In this document: in pieces, positions 1 to 9,225 of the stretch | Layout: every line of letters starts with the position of its first letter | Position numbering within the stretch: the stretch's first letter is position 1 | From: Trichomonas tenax | Lineage: Eukaryota > Parabasalia > Trichomonadida > Trichomonadidae | Direction of reading: 5' to 3' | DNA length: 37,549 nt | Assembly: GCA_023091735.1 (NCBI GenBank) | Contig: JALKBU010000480.1 | Span: 1 to 37,549, forward strand | The notes under the pieces: model-generated | What the model was told of the DNA's origin: nothing | Databases searched by the model: none | Seen by the model: the letters and a program-made list of their open reading frames with translations, nothing else | Program-made: the position numbers and the translations under genes

Positions 1-1
1 G

Positions 2-163
2 GAGGAACATTTTATTAAGCGGAACCATGGATATGAATTTTTAAACTATTTACCAAATATTATTTCACCAACAGATGATAAATTAGGCATATTTGAATTA
101 ATTTAAAAAATAAATGAACGTGTTCAACTAGATTTAAAATTAAATGAACTTATTTTTGAGTAA
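2..163 (+). pseudogene. 3' end of an unidentified protein, cut by the window edge and carrying an in-frame stop
   Basis: The frame starting at base 2 reads as a plausible protein tail for 34 codons, containing GYEFLNYLPNIISP and DDKLGIFELI. It meets TAA at 104-106, then continues in the same frame for 18 more codons (KINERVQLDLKLNELIFE) to a second TAA at 161-163. The continuation in frame suggests a nonsense mutation, but 104-106 could be the true end of the gene. The part upstream of the window is unknown and I do not recognise the family; a tail of one of the large parabasalid repeat-protein families is only a guess. The second segment overlaps the first unit of the 51-base repeat at 120-190. 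Confidence 0.4.
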
Positions 164-190
164 TATGAATGTGTTCAACTAGATTTAAAA
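120..190. repeat. Two copies of a 20-bp direct repeat, 51 bp apart
   Basis: The 20-base word GTGTTCAACTAGATTTAAAA occurs identically at 120-139 and 171-190, and the base pairs just before it are also similar (AAC versus AAT). The period of 51 is a multiple of three. The first copy lies in the coding relic at 2-163. This looks like a local duplication of the end of that gene. Confidence 0.7.
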
Positions 191-430
191 GACTTGTGAA
201 GAGTCTGGACCCCTCAAGTCATAAACACGCTTTATATAACTGTTTCTATGTTTTTTGTTGAAATACACTTTCCCATAGTGTCGAACAAAAGCGAAACCAT
301 CAATATTCACATAATAATTCAAAGCTCTCGTTTCAATTTGTTGTATTTCAGGATGAAGTAAAATTAAAGCCTTAACTTCTTCCTTAGTCTTACATTCACT
401 TAATACTTGTTTAAGTATTGATGATGTCAT
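185..430 (-). CDS. Small hypothetical protein (81 residues), possibly a gene fragment
   Basis: The frame runs from an ATG at 428-430 to a stop at 185-187. The predicted protein is mixed charged and aromatic, with a helical N-terminus (ILKQVLSECKTKEEVKALILL) followed by a tyrosine- and lysine-rich half (ALNYYVNIDGFAFVRHYGKVYF). The amino-acid mix looks more like a real protein than chance translation of AT-rich DNA. I recognise no domain. It sits among decayed fragments and may be a truncated member of a repeated family. No start-proximal promoter-like word is obvious upstream. Confidence 0.4.
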   Translation of the reverse strand: MTSSILKQVLSECKTKEEVKALILLHPEIQQIETRALNYYVNIDGFAFVRHYGKVYFNKKHRNSYIKRVYDLRGPDSSQVF

Positions 431-724
431 TAATGAGTCATTTTACTCAAAATAAAAAATTAAAATTAATTTAAAAAATAACTTAAAAATTAATGGGTTT
501 ATATCATCTATATCATATGTTGGAATACATCCTCTATATTTGATGAAAAGTGATACTAAAATCCTTCAAAAATGTAATAAAAGTCTTACGATTTTGAGGG
601 GTTCTGTCAGTACCTCCTACTATGCTACTAATTTGATAATATGGCTTCATCTCTTAAAATCGATTTAAAACTTTTTTCTTTAATTTTTGTACCTATGTTT
701 TCATTCTAGGCTTCTAATTACACT

Positions 725-1170
725 TCATTTTGTAATCAAATGAGATCTAGCAGTTCTCTGTTTGCGAAAAGATGGCTCTTGTATAGAAATGCCCATTCCC
801 GAGTCCACTGTTTTCAGTTTAGTTTTTTTATAATTGATTCATAAATAAGGATTCTGATATTCATCACCAGCACCATATAAATAACCTTTTCTCAAATCTG
901 AGATTCGTTTGGAAAACAATAAGGAAATAATGCTAAAAAATTATCTTCAATGAAATTGTTTATTTCAAAATCCGTTTTTAACACAGTTCCACTGATATAA
1001 ACAGGAGTTTCAATACAAAAATGAACATTAAGTTCTCCAATACCAAAATTTTGTGACAAAATTAAATCATAACCCCTTCATTTGTGGTTTTCTCGGCGCA
1101 TAAACAATCTAAACCCACTGTAATCTTTTTACATATTACATCTCTCAATGCATATATCTCCAATATAAAT
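725..1170 (-). pseudogene. Decayed coding region of unknown family
   Basis: Three consecutive minus-strand frames give protein-like stretches that hand over to one another. First comes a segment containing ALRDVICKKITVGLDCLCAE (ending in a stop at 1062-1064). Next is one with FGIGELNVHFCIETPVYISG and FLALFPYCFPNES (stop at 892-894). Last is one with KGYLYGAGDEYQNPYL, a further stop, and DSGMGISIQEPSFRKQRTAR, ending at 725-727. Two frameshifts and one internal stop in about 440 bases mean it is not functional. I cannot name the family. The rest of 431-724 and 1171-1304 shows no coding signal. Confidence 0.5.
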
Positions 1171-1304
1171 TACAGGGAATGAATATTGCTGATTTTATCT
1201 CAAATACGTGATTTCGCCATTTTATAATGAAAAAAATAGATTTTGTATGCAAAGTATGGTCTAGAAATAGAGTAATGAAGGAAAAGAGATAATAGATGAT
1301 GTAT

Positions 1305-1314
1305 AAAAAGTGAC
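1305..1314 (+). promoter_or_regulatory. Candidate core promoter word AAAAAGTGAC upstream of the TKL kinase
   Basis: The word ends 20 bases before the kinase ATG (the G of GTGAC is 25 bases upstream of A of ATG). The same or a near-identical word precedes the Rab-like gene (34201), the 173-residue gene (26942, minus) and, in weaker form, the lipase and formin pseudogenes. Its function is inferred from position only. Confidence 0.35.
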
Positions 1315-1334
1315 AAGTAAACAAAAAGTTTTCG

Positions 1335-4300
1335 ATGTCTGCGGAGAACGCCGGTCCTCTTCACAGACTGACCGAAACGATTGAAGCCTCAAACAGATTC
1401 CCGATGGTTTACATTCACGGGTCGAAAATAAACAGTGTTATTCAGCGTTTTCGAAAAATTCCTCATATTTTACGAAAAAATCCGGGCAAAATCGCAAATC
1501 ACGGAATGTCTGGGCAGCACATACGCGCTGTACAGAGCATTCTCTCGATAATTACACAGATCCAGGACCTCTCCTTCCAGTGCTCGAAGGACATGTGCGT
1601 CCAATTTCTCCTCGCTTCGTCGATCCAGAAGCCGTACGAGGAGATCATGGAGGCGCTGAAGCAACTGTACAAGGATTTCATGGCTGTGGAGGTGCCAGAG
1701 GCCGCGGAATTGTTCAAACAATGCTACGAGGAAATTGATCAACAGAATATAGTCGACATGAAGAGAATCGCGATGGTTTTGGACCAAATCAAGAAAAAGA
1801 ATAGAGAAGATACACAAGAAAATCTTGCAAAAAGATTCAGAAGCTTGAAAAAGCTCGGAATTTCGCCAGACGAAACATCAGAGAATGTCGCAATACCTGA
1901 TCTACCAGAAAACCTTCGAATCGTTATCAATAGGGATGATTGGATCTTAGGACGCCAAATAGGAACAGGAGTCTCCGGAACCGTGTATCTTGGCAAAAAC
2001 AAGAAGACGGGGGATGAAAATGTCGCTATTAAAATACTCCACAAGAAGCAACTTACATCGGCAGAATTAGAATCTTACCAGAGAGAGGTCTACGCGTTGT
2101 CGGTTCTTGTCCACCCATGCCTCCTCAAGTTCTGCGGATACACAGAAGATGCGCCTTACTACATTCTCACAGAATATATGGCAAGCGGATGCCTTTTCGA
2201 CATCTTGCGCAAGAAACCACAGGTTTTAACGCCAACAATCCGCTCCCTCATCTCGTTGGACATCGCTCGCGGTTTAGAATATCTTCACTCAAAAGGTGTC
2301 ATCCACAGAGATATGAAGTCTCTGAACGTCCTTTTGGACAACAACTACCGCGCGAGAATCTGCGACTTTGGTTTCGTCAGGTCAAAGAACCAGCAAACGC
2401 CAATGACAGGGATGATTGGCACCGCCCACTGGATGGCCCCAGAAGTCCTTCTCTCGACGCCAAACTACGACGAGAAGGTTGATATCTATTCATACGCTAT
2501 TTTGCTGTGGGAACTGCTGACAAACCAGCCTCCATTCTCCGGAATGAATCCGAACCAAATCACAGACTTAGTCATCAACCAGGGCTACAGGCCGGAGATC
2601 CCAGCCGACGCGCCGCCGAACTTGGCCAAGTTGATCAACAGGTGCTGGGCGACAAACCCAGAAAAGAGATTGACGATGTCCCGCGTCGTCAAATACCTTT
2701 ACGACCCATCTTACCACTTCACAGGCACAGATGAGGCTGCTTTCGAAGCCGCTGCTGGTCCAAAGCCTAAGTCTCAGTTCGATCTATCCAGCGTTTCCTC
2801 CTCTCTCAAGGCATCAAACCCAGCAATCGGGCAGCCAATGAGACCGCCAATGATGAACAGAAACTTTGCTTCACACGCAAGAACACTTCCACTCAACATT
2901 CCGGCATCAAGTCCTGCTCAGCCGCCGCCTCTTTCACCACTCCCTAACTCACAGCCAATGAAGTTCTTCTCCAATGAGGACCTCGTCAGAAGACTCAATA
3001 TTCCTGCGGAGAGGGATATTTCCCTCAGAGCTGTCTTCAAGATTATCGATGACACCAACGACAAGAACATGGTGGAGATGTGCATGCCGTACTGGCTCGC
3101 AATCTTCGACAACCAGGACAAGTCCCTTGGAACGATGCTTGAGTGCATGCAGAAGACAAAATGCCCAGACGTCTTCGATGTTGCTGTTATGAAGCAGCTT
3201 CTTGGGTTTGCTGCATCCGAGTGCGCTAACGAACTTTGTGAAGGCGCCCTCCTTGCATTGACGAACGCCGTGACACTTAGAATGGACTTCATTGTCTCTA
3301 GTCCATCCTTTGTTATCCAGATGCTCTCTTTCATCAAGAAACCATTATCTGACAAAGCTCTGGTCTCACTCTTCAACATCACATCAAAGATCATCGAGAG
3401 GCTCTCTGATGCGCCAGACAGACTTTCATCTATTCTCACATGGTCCATCTCCAAGATGAACTCAGACAGCAGAAGGAACGCAGCAATCTTGGCACTTGCT
3501 GCTTCGATGAGATTCGTCTCAGTCAGATCATCAGTTGACTCTTTCGAACCATGGTTCAATGATGAATTCATGTCTCCTGTTTCAATCGCATTCGCTTCTG
3601 CTCCGGAGAAAGTTCCAACAGACAAAGCATTCATAGATATTCTCAGGAACGCATGCAAGAAGCCAACCAAGACAATTGCAGACATTGTTTTCGCTGTTAT
3701 CTCTAATAACCAGAGATTCGATTTCACCGTTCCGCCAGAGCTCTATGCAGCTCTTGTCTCATCTAAGTCAGTTCCAGCGTCATTCTTGAAGCTTCCTGCA
3801 TTCTACGATGGTCTCTGCGAATTGCTGAAGACTCAGCCAGAAGCAGTCTGCGAACTTCTCAAGACAAGCAATGTCGACAGCAGTGCAATAGAAAAGTCTC
3901 AGCTTCCAAAGGCACTTGCTGAGAAGTTTGCTTCTTGTGGCGAAGAGGCTTTGTCAATCCTTCTTATGGCTGCAATGTACGGAGCTGCATGCGCTGATAA
4001 GGCATATTTCCAGATATTACCACTCCTTACAAAGGCTGTATACGGCCAAGTTATCTCTAGAAGGGCTCCAGCATTCTTATGTATTTCCGAACTCCTCCCA
4101 TTCTTCTCAGGTCGCTACGAAGCTGGAGATTTAGTTCCCGCTGCCGCTTATTATGTCCATGCCGATAACAGAACAACGCGCAAGGCAGCGGCGAGGATCC
4201 TCAAGGAGTACATTACCATGCCATCCGTCGACTTCGTCAGGTCCGCGATGATTTTCGTCGAGAACTTCTCCACAGCCGATGAGAGCACAAAGGAAGCTGT

Positions 4301-4388
4301 TGAAGCGTTTGCAGTTGCATCACAGTCGAAGCAGTTAGATCAGAATTTGAGACAGAAACTCTCTGCTATCTACCAAAAGACTCATTAG
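1335..4388 (+). CDS. TKL-family protein kinase with long C-terminal helical-repeat tail
   Basis: This 1017-residue protein should phosphorylate Ser/Thr and act in cytoplasmic signalling. Residues 1-195 are a helical N-terminal region, as in many parabasalid TKL kinases. The kinase domain covers about 203-460 and has all key residues: glycine loop GTGVSG (210-215), AIK lysine 233, HRDMKSLN catalytic loop (324-331), DFG (344-346) and APE (368-370). The HRDxKxxN catalytic loop together with the GTAHWMAPE activation segment is typical of TKL. A proline-rich linker lies at about 500-570. The rest, to 1017, is a Leu/Ala-rich alpha-solenoid resembling ARM/HEAT repeats, probably for partner binding. 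The ATG at 1335 is the first in frame and lies just after the AAAAAGTGAC word. The gene is intact, intronless and ends in TAG. The substrate is unknown. Confidence 0.93.
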   Translation: MSAENAGPLHRLTETIEASNRFPMVYIHGSKINSVIQRFRKIPHILRKNPGKIANHGMSGQHIRAVQSILSIITQIQDLSFQCSKDMCVQFLLASSIQKPYEEIMEALKQLYKDFMAVEVPEAAELFKQCYEEIDQQNIVDMKRIAMVLDQIKKKNREDTQENLAKRFRSLKKLGISPDETSENVAIPDLPENLRIVINRDDWILGRQIGTGVSGTVYLGKNKKTGDENVAIKILHKKQLTSAELESYQREVYALSVLVHPCLLKFCGYTEDAPYYILTEYMASGCLFDILRKKPQVLTPTIRSLISLDIARGLEYLHSKGVIHRDMKSLNVLLDNNYRARICDFGFVRSKNQQTPMTGMIGTAHWMAPEVLLSTPNYDEKVDIYSYAILLWELLTNQPPFSGMNPNQITDLVINQGYRPEIPADAPPNLAKLINRCWATNPEKRLTMSRVVKYLYDPSYHFTGTDEAAFEAAAGPKPKSQFDLSSVSSSLKASNPAIGQPMRPPMMNRNFASHARTLPLNIPASSPAQPPPLSPLPNSQPMKFFSNEDLVRRLNIPAERDISLRAVFKIIDDTNDKNMVEMCMPYWLAIFDNQDKSLGTMLECMQKTKCPDVFDVAVMKQLLGFAASECANELCEGALLALTNAVTLRMDFIVSSPSFVIQMLSFIKKPLSDKALVSLFNITSKIIERLSDAPDRLSSILTWSISKMNSDSRRNAAILALAASMRFVSVRSSVDSFEPWFNDEFMSPVSIAFASAPEKVPTDKAFIDILRNACKKPTKTIADIVFAVISNNQRFDFTVPPELYAALVSSKSVPASFLKLPAFYDGLCELLKTQPEAVCELLKTSNVDSSAIEKSQLPKALAEKFASCGEEALSILLMAAMYGAACADKAYFQILPLLTKAVYGQVISRRAPAFLCISELLPFFSGRYEAGDLVPAAAYYVHADNRTTRKAAARILKEYITMPSVDFVRSAMIFVENFSTADESTKEAVEAFAVASQSKQLDQNLRQKLSAIYQKTH

Positions 4389-4688
4389 TGACTTTTGTTT
4401 TATTAAATAAATAGATTTTATAATTGTGTTAAAATAGTGGCACTTTTTCATTCTTTTAAAAGGAATCAAATAATGAAAACTGATAAAGCCTAAATATATA
4501 TGAGATAATAATGTGTTTTAGTTATATAATATTAATCTGAATACCAATAGGAACCTGGGTGCAAAGGATGAAGTCATGAAAGTATCGGGAATGACAGAAA
4601 TGAAAATAAAGTTTGGCGAAATTTGTTGAAAAATGATGAAAGTCTTTAATATACTTGTTCTATTCGATAAAGAAAACAAATATGAAAG
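4389..4688. other. Intergenic spacer, kinase to tRNA
   Basis: AT-rich spacer. A plus-strand frame of about 35 codons at roughly 4525-4628 (containing DEVMKVSGMTEMKIKFGEIC) is open but has no ATG at its head. I treat it as a possible fragment, not a gene. Confidence 0.5.
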
Positions 4689-4760
4689 TCCGATATCGTT
4701 CATCGGTTAGGATATATGGTTTTCATCCACAGGATCGGGGTTCGATTCCCCGTATCGGAA
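4689..4760 (+). tRNA. tRNA-Glu (anticodon UUC)
   Basis: A 72-base cloverleaf is visible. The acceptor stem TCCGATA pairs perfectly with TATCGGA, with A as discriminator base. The D arm contains GGTTAGGAT as in eukaryotic tRNA-Glu. The anticodon loop TTTTCAT gives anticodon TTC, read as Glu (GAA, GAG by wobble). The T arm GGGG-TTCGATT-CCCC is perfect. The internal B box is GGTTCGATTCC (4739-4749). The anticodon stem has one A-C mismatch. There is no intron and no encoded CCA. A pol III terminator follows at once. It is a stand-alone gene, apparently functional. Confidence 0.95.
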
Positions 4761-4763
4761 AAC

Positions 4764-4770
4764 TTTTTTT
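4764..4770 (+). terminator. Pol III terminator of the tRNA-Glu gene
   Basis: A run of seven T residues begins four bases after the mature 3' end, which is the standard pol III stop signal. No other gene reads into it on this strand. Confidence 0.85.
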
Positions 4771-4793
4771 ATTTTATTATTTGCATATAGTAA

Positions 4794-4898
4794 AATGACA
4801 TCAATGACATAAACATCACCAAGTTTTCTTTTACCAATAGATTCCTTTGTAAGGGCTCTGTCTATATCCAAGCTCTCAAGGCCAGAGAATGGAAATGT
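4794..4898 (-). pseudogene. Short protein-like relic (about 35 codons)
   Basis: On the minus strand, reading from 4898 down, the frame gives FPFSGLESLDIDRALTKESI and then GKRKLGDVYVIDVI before running into AT-rich sequence and the antisense of the tRNA. The composition (charged, regular) is unlike chance translation of the surrounding DNA. There is no ATG start, and a stop lies a few codons upstream. I read it as a fragment of a lost gene; the family is not recognised. Confidence 0.25.
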
Positions 4899-5320
4899 CA
4901 AATATCAATTTAACCAAAAGACGCTGAAAACAATAATGCTCCACTCGATTCAATATAATGAATGATCTAGTTTTCGTTATTCTAGGTTCCGAAAAATAAT
5001 TAATTTCAAACACAAAGTTATTTGTTTTAAATTAGAAATATGGAATCTCTATCTATTACTCTCTGTGTTTCATTGTAAATTTTTATTATTCATCAATTAT
5101 TTGAAGAACAAACTTAAAAATAATGTACATTTATGAAGAAAAGAGTTTTCATTCTCTTAATTTTGAAAACATAGGAAAAAAATTATTGCAATGACATCGG
5201 CAATGATGTACACAAGTTCAAATTCAGAATGACGATATGCCTTACAATTCACAAAATCGACAAAAATGAATTTTCAAAACCATTATATCATAAAGCTATT
5301 CCTAAACTACATTTTTTAAT

Positions 5321-5452
5321 CTAGGTACTCCTCTCAATTTTTTCAAGGGGCTCCCTCAATATTGTGATGAACACGCCCGTAGAATACCTTGATTTAAATT
5401 GTAGTTTATTCAAAAATCGGTAGCTTTTTAAGAGTTCCCTCAATTTTTTAAT
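5321..5452 (-). pseudogene. Short protein-like relic with three related ATTGAG units
   Basis: The minus strand is open for 43 codons, including KKLRELLKSYRFLNKLQFKS and a terminal segment TILREPLEKIERS, and ends in TAG at 5321-5323. There is no ATG. The DNA carries three related words on that strand (ATTGAGGGAACTC, ATTGAGGGAGCCC, ATTGAGAGGAGTA), so part of it may be repeat DNA and not a decayed gene. The remaining sequence from 4900 to 5320 shows nothing I can support. Confidence 0.25.
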
Positions 5453-5484
5453 CGCACTAATTAATTATAATATTAATATGCATC

Positions 5485-5547
5485 AATTGTTGTAAACGGA
5501 AATGAGAGTCCAAAAAGTGACATGTTAGATTTATAAATTTTTGACAC
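5485..5547 (+). repeat. Left inverted repeat of the candidate element
   Basis: It starts AATTGTTGTAAACGGAAATG, contains AAAAAGTGAC at 5512-5521, and ends TTTTTGACAC. It matches the reverse complement of 6566-6634 over most of its length with small indels. The similarity may continue to a shared GATTCAAT further inside. Confidence 0.65.
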
Positions 5548-5788
5548 GTAAAGATTCAATCATAAAAAGGAGGCTGCACATAAAAAACATCAAGAATTCG
5601 CTTAATCTCAATTTGTTGCTACAACAATGTGAATCTATACGAAATTTAAGGTTCAATTGGACTGTTTGGTTTGCAATTACTTTTTGAATCTTCAATAAGG
5701 TGTGAAGGTTGACGTTAACTGCTTGCATGCATTGTATTCAATTTTATTATTTCTGTGATATGTGTATTTCACCTTAATAGTTGTTTAG

Positions 5789-6316
5789 ATACTAGTATCG
5801 AAAAATCGGAATGTTTTCTACTTAAAATTGACAATTGATGCACTCATTAACGAGGGCGTTTCACCACAATATATTTGTATTAATTGGATAGATATGGGTA
5901 TAATATATTCACATGCATATGATGTATCATTCCATTCAATAGTTAGTCAATGGAGTTGTGCATAGTCCGAGCTAGTATCGCTTATTGTTGACCGATTAAG
6001 ATATGACACAATGAGAGAAACTATATCAAAATCTTATCTGCCAAAATTTTTATGGTATCTACACATATATATGTCACCTTTAGATATATATTATGATGGT
6101 TATTCTGTATTTTTATTCGATAGGTTAAATTTGATATTAAAATTGTCACTGATTTTGCCAATATGTATATTACGCATTACAACTTGCTATAATATAATGC
6201 TGTGTGTGCGTATTTTTATTATGCACTCTTTAGTTGTGGACATATTAAAGCCCAAATATCGAAAATTGACGGCGTTGATGCGCTCAAAGATACATGTTTC
6301 TAGGATCACCTGTTGA
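5789..6316 (+). pseudogene. Coding relic inside the inverted-repeat element, unknown family
   Basis: One plus-strand frame stays open from just after a stop at 5786-5788 to 6316 except for a single TAG at 5963-5965. That is about 175 codons where this base composition would give roughly ten stops by chance. Protein-like segments include LTIDALINEGVSPQYICINW before the TAG and SELVSLIVDRLRYDTMRETI after it, followed by a hydrophobic stretch and a basic tail. The longest ATG-started part is 6011-6316. I see no DDE/D, zinc-finger or reverse-transcriptase motif. It may be the remains of the element's own gene. Confidence 0.35.
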
Positions 6317-6565
6317 GTTATATTTCATCTTTTTGATGTATCATATATACATTCTTGTGATATATCTGTATATTTGCATACTTATCTTTTTTGCATCGTA
6401 TATAAAAGCTTATCTCGGTAATAGTTTGTCCTAGCACAAAATAATTTGATTTAATAGTGAAAAGAATTTATATAGTTATAACACTCAATCTGGAAGTTCG
6501 CAACTGTATAGCATAAAATATTTTAATTTTGATATCTCAAAAAAATTGAATCTCACCCCTGTTTC

Positions 6566-6634
6566 ATGTCAAAATATTGTAAATCTGACATTCAACACCG
6601 TCACTTTTTGAGCTCATTTCCGTTCACTACAATT
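6566..6634 (-). repeat. Right inverted repeat of the candidate element
   Basis: On the minus strand it reads AATTGTAGTGAACGGAAATG, then CAAAAAGTGAC (GTCACTTTTT at 6600-6609 on plus), and ends near ATTTTGACAT. It mirrors 5485-5547. It lies about 140 bases upstream of the lipase pseudogene start. Confidence 0.65.
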
Positions 6635-6770
6635 AATACGCATCAATATTTCATTCAAAAGGTTTTATCACAAAAATTGAAAATTACAAAAACATCATAG
6701 CATGCCTTTGCACAGCCTAAAATTTCGAAAAAAAGAAAATTTTCAAAATTAGTGACAGAACGCGAAACAA

Positions 6771-9225
6771 ATGGATCGAAGAGCTCATTTCACTACGAGA
6801 GAGATCCAACCGAATTCAGGCTCTCAAATGAGGACTTCGATCACATATTCAGCGACAGAAACATCTTCAATTTCAATTTGTTTATCAAGGGAGTAAATTA
6901 TCACCTGATTAAGATGTTTACGTCTAACCACAGCATAAAGTACACATACGAGTGTCCAATAGAGAACAAGGAAGAGGGTATTCTGCTTAAACTATTATTC
7001 CAAGGTGAAGCAATCTCGGTCAATTACAAGAATGCAAAGTTCCTCTACAACGTCGCCAAAGTCCTTAACATCGAAGAACTGCAAGATATCGCGAACGCTT
7101 TCATGAAGAACGGATATTACAATCCTGGCGCCAAAAGCTTCTTTTTGAACATCTTCAAGCAGATATCGAGCTTCATCAGGCAGCTTTCGTACATTTTCAA
7201 GATCGTTCTGACGCTTTGGGACCTACTCGGCCCTATTGTGATTATTGTGTTCTGCTACAACGTTATGATATTGCTGGGCACAACGTGCATCTACAGTTTC
7301 GACAACTTCCCTATCACGTTTACGATACTTTTTATTCCTTGCATAATATTCACGTTTTTTTTAGTCATTGTAATATCGATCTGCGTCGTTGAGTTCTTCA
7401 AGTTTAAGCTCTTCACGAGGAGCCCGTGGTCTTCAGTCCAGATTCTGTTCATGAAACTGCTCAGACATACAAAAATCGGAAAAAATTTCACGAAAGAAAA
7501 GCTATATTACCCAAAGACATATGATTTCCTACTTAGTTTGCTATTTATCATTTTTTTGATCGGTTTCCTCGCTCAAGGCGTCACTACAAGAGCATCAATC
7601 ATAATCGAAGTTTGCTTTTGTTTGCGGTACTTCTACCACCTCTCAAATACGTCATTATCTTAATTCTATACTCTGTACACGGTTTCTTCAGCTGTTTCTC
7701 ATACTGCAGAATGAGATATAGAAAGATTGGCGACTTTTCAGATCCCCTCTTAAATGCGATATATTTTAGATACTTTTCTTACTACACCACGAAATACCTC
7801 AAAAGGAGAGATGACGATAATGACAACATAAATCGTGATCAATCAAATGATGTCGAATTAGACGGATATGTTTACGAAGACTCCAGTTCCTCTGGTACAG
7901 ATGACTACGCGTATAAAGAGCTCGTACGAGGACGGCTCATCGAAGACAAGAATTGCCTTAAACGCGATATTCTCAAGAAACGCATTCTGCATTTACATGA
8001 TATTCGCTGTGTTGACGCACATCGGATACACGTTCATGCAGAAAACGGCAACAGCGGCTTCAATCTTAAGCATTGTAGTTGGTTTGTATATCATCACAAT
8101 GCCGATTGCCTGCTTCATGCCGATGCCTTTCTACTGGTTCCATCGCATCTTCGATTCAGTGTTCCAGAGTGCAGACTGAACTTCCATTTTGACCAACTCA
8201 AAGAAATAAAGCAGTACAGGAAGTATGGCAGAGACCTCGCTATATGGGGAATGAAGCACATGTTGCTAAGGTGGACGTCCTTAGTTGCTTCTACTCTTTA
8301 TATATTCATGATCTGCTTGTTCATATTCCTTGTCGTTACAGTCAACGGCGACAACCTCCAGGACGGCACTGTTGGTGGAGCAAGAGAGACAAATCTCACA
8401 ATCGATGACTCAAACACAACAGAGTTAATTCCAATCCCTGAAGAAAACGAAACATCATACAAAGAGTCAAAACCATCAGTTTGCAGCGCGAGCGTCAAAG
8501 GAATGACAGCAATACAAGCAATCGCTCTCGTGAACACAGGATACATGTATTACGACAGCAGAAGATGGCAATTGGATCTGCTATTGGAGATATATTTTGG
8601 CCATAACTACAACTCATCTATTCAGCTTGTCACCGGTGACAGAGCAATTGGATTATTGGTGGAATGGATGTCCATCCCGAGATTGGTTCTTGGGAAGAAC
8701 TCCCTCATTAACCAGTACATAGAGTCAATGTAAAACTACATTGAGGCGCAGAAGATTCTCTCGGATGAAGACGTTTTGATCGTGGGGCATTCATTGGGCG
8801 GCGCAATTGCGAAGGTTATCAGCATGAGAAAAGGATAACAGGTATTCTCCGTCTCAGGGCCGAACGTCAGGCTTTTCGAAAAAGATAATCCCGACAATAG
8901 AGACATAGAATACACATGGATGAATGTTATGCCAGCGCAGGACTTCATTTCAGCCTTCGCAATCGACGACAAAACCAGCGTTCACAAGATTCCGTGCAAT
9001 GCTGGACTCGCAAAGTGTCACGCAAACGTGCGCACATTATGCCAGGCCGACATAATTTGTGGCAAAGAAGCGGAATACAGGGATTACTGCAAGCTTCTCT
9101 TCACCGAAAGTCAATACGATGAGATGAAGAATTACATCCTGCCAATTAACCTCATTGAAATCCACTGCAATACCAATGATTTGACTAACCAATCAATGAA
9201 ACTTTTTTTTCTTGTTTTAAAATAA
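6771..9225 (+). pseudogene. Pseudogene: BTB-like N-terminus, multiple membrane spans, class 3 lipase-like domain
   Basis: Joined frames describe a large membrane protein. The N-terminal ~100 codons resemble a BTB-type fold (FIKGVNYHLIKMFTSNHS, ILLKLLFQGEAISVNYKNAK, LYNVAKVLNIEELQDIA). At least six hydrophobic spans follow between about 7190 and 8340. The C-terminal part holds the lipase nucleophile elbow GHSLGG (8785-8802, Ser at 8791) with VFSVSGPN after it, as in fungal-type class 3 lipases. Lesions: the only start-like ATG (6771, 19 bases after a GTGAC word) is out of frame with the protein. The frame changes at about 7612-7660, near 7980 and near 8175. In-frame TAA codons lie at 8731-8733 and 8836-8838. 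The final stop is TAA at 9223-9225. It is not translatable as one protein. The BTB-like call is less certain than the lipase call. Confidence 0.75.

Larger units (their letters stand above)
5480..6647. mobile_element. Candidate decayed DNA element bounded by inverted repeats
   Basis: Two related sequences of about 65 bases face each other: 5485-5547 (plus) and 6566-6634 (minus). Both read AATTGT-GT-AACGGAAATGAG, then CAAAAAGTGAC, TGTT, AGATTTA and TTTTGACA. An 8-base word GCATCAAT lies in direct orientation at both outer edges (5480-5487 and 6640-6647), as a target-site duplication would; on the right it stands about five bases outside the repeat. The interior holds a decayed plus-strand coding relic (5789-6316). 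No known transposase motif is visible. The alternative is an inverted duplication of a promoter region of a gene family, since AAAAAGTGAC also occurs before genes. Confidence 0.4.

Noticed and set aside
2918..3727. A 269-codon open frame on the minus strand inside the kinase gene.
   Set aside because: It is antisense to a well-supported coding region with strong codon bias, which leaves that frame open by chance; it has no domain.
4707..4793. The part of a minus-strand frame that reads through the tRNA gene (RYGESNPDPVDEN).
   Set aside because: It is the antisense of a perfect tRNA-Glu; such translations are a well-known artefact.
7612..8179. Introns explaining the frame changes in the lipase-like gene.
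   Set aside because: No GTATGT donor or ACTAACACACAG acceptor is present, and the protein-like frames abut or overlap without extra sequence, so small indels are the simpler reading. The same holds for the formin.
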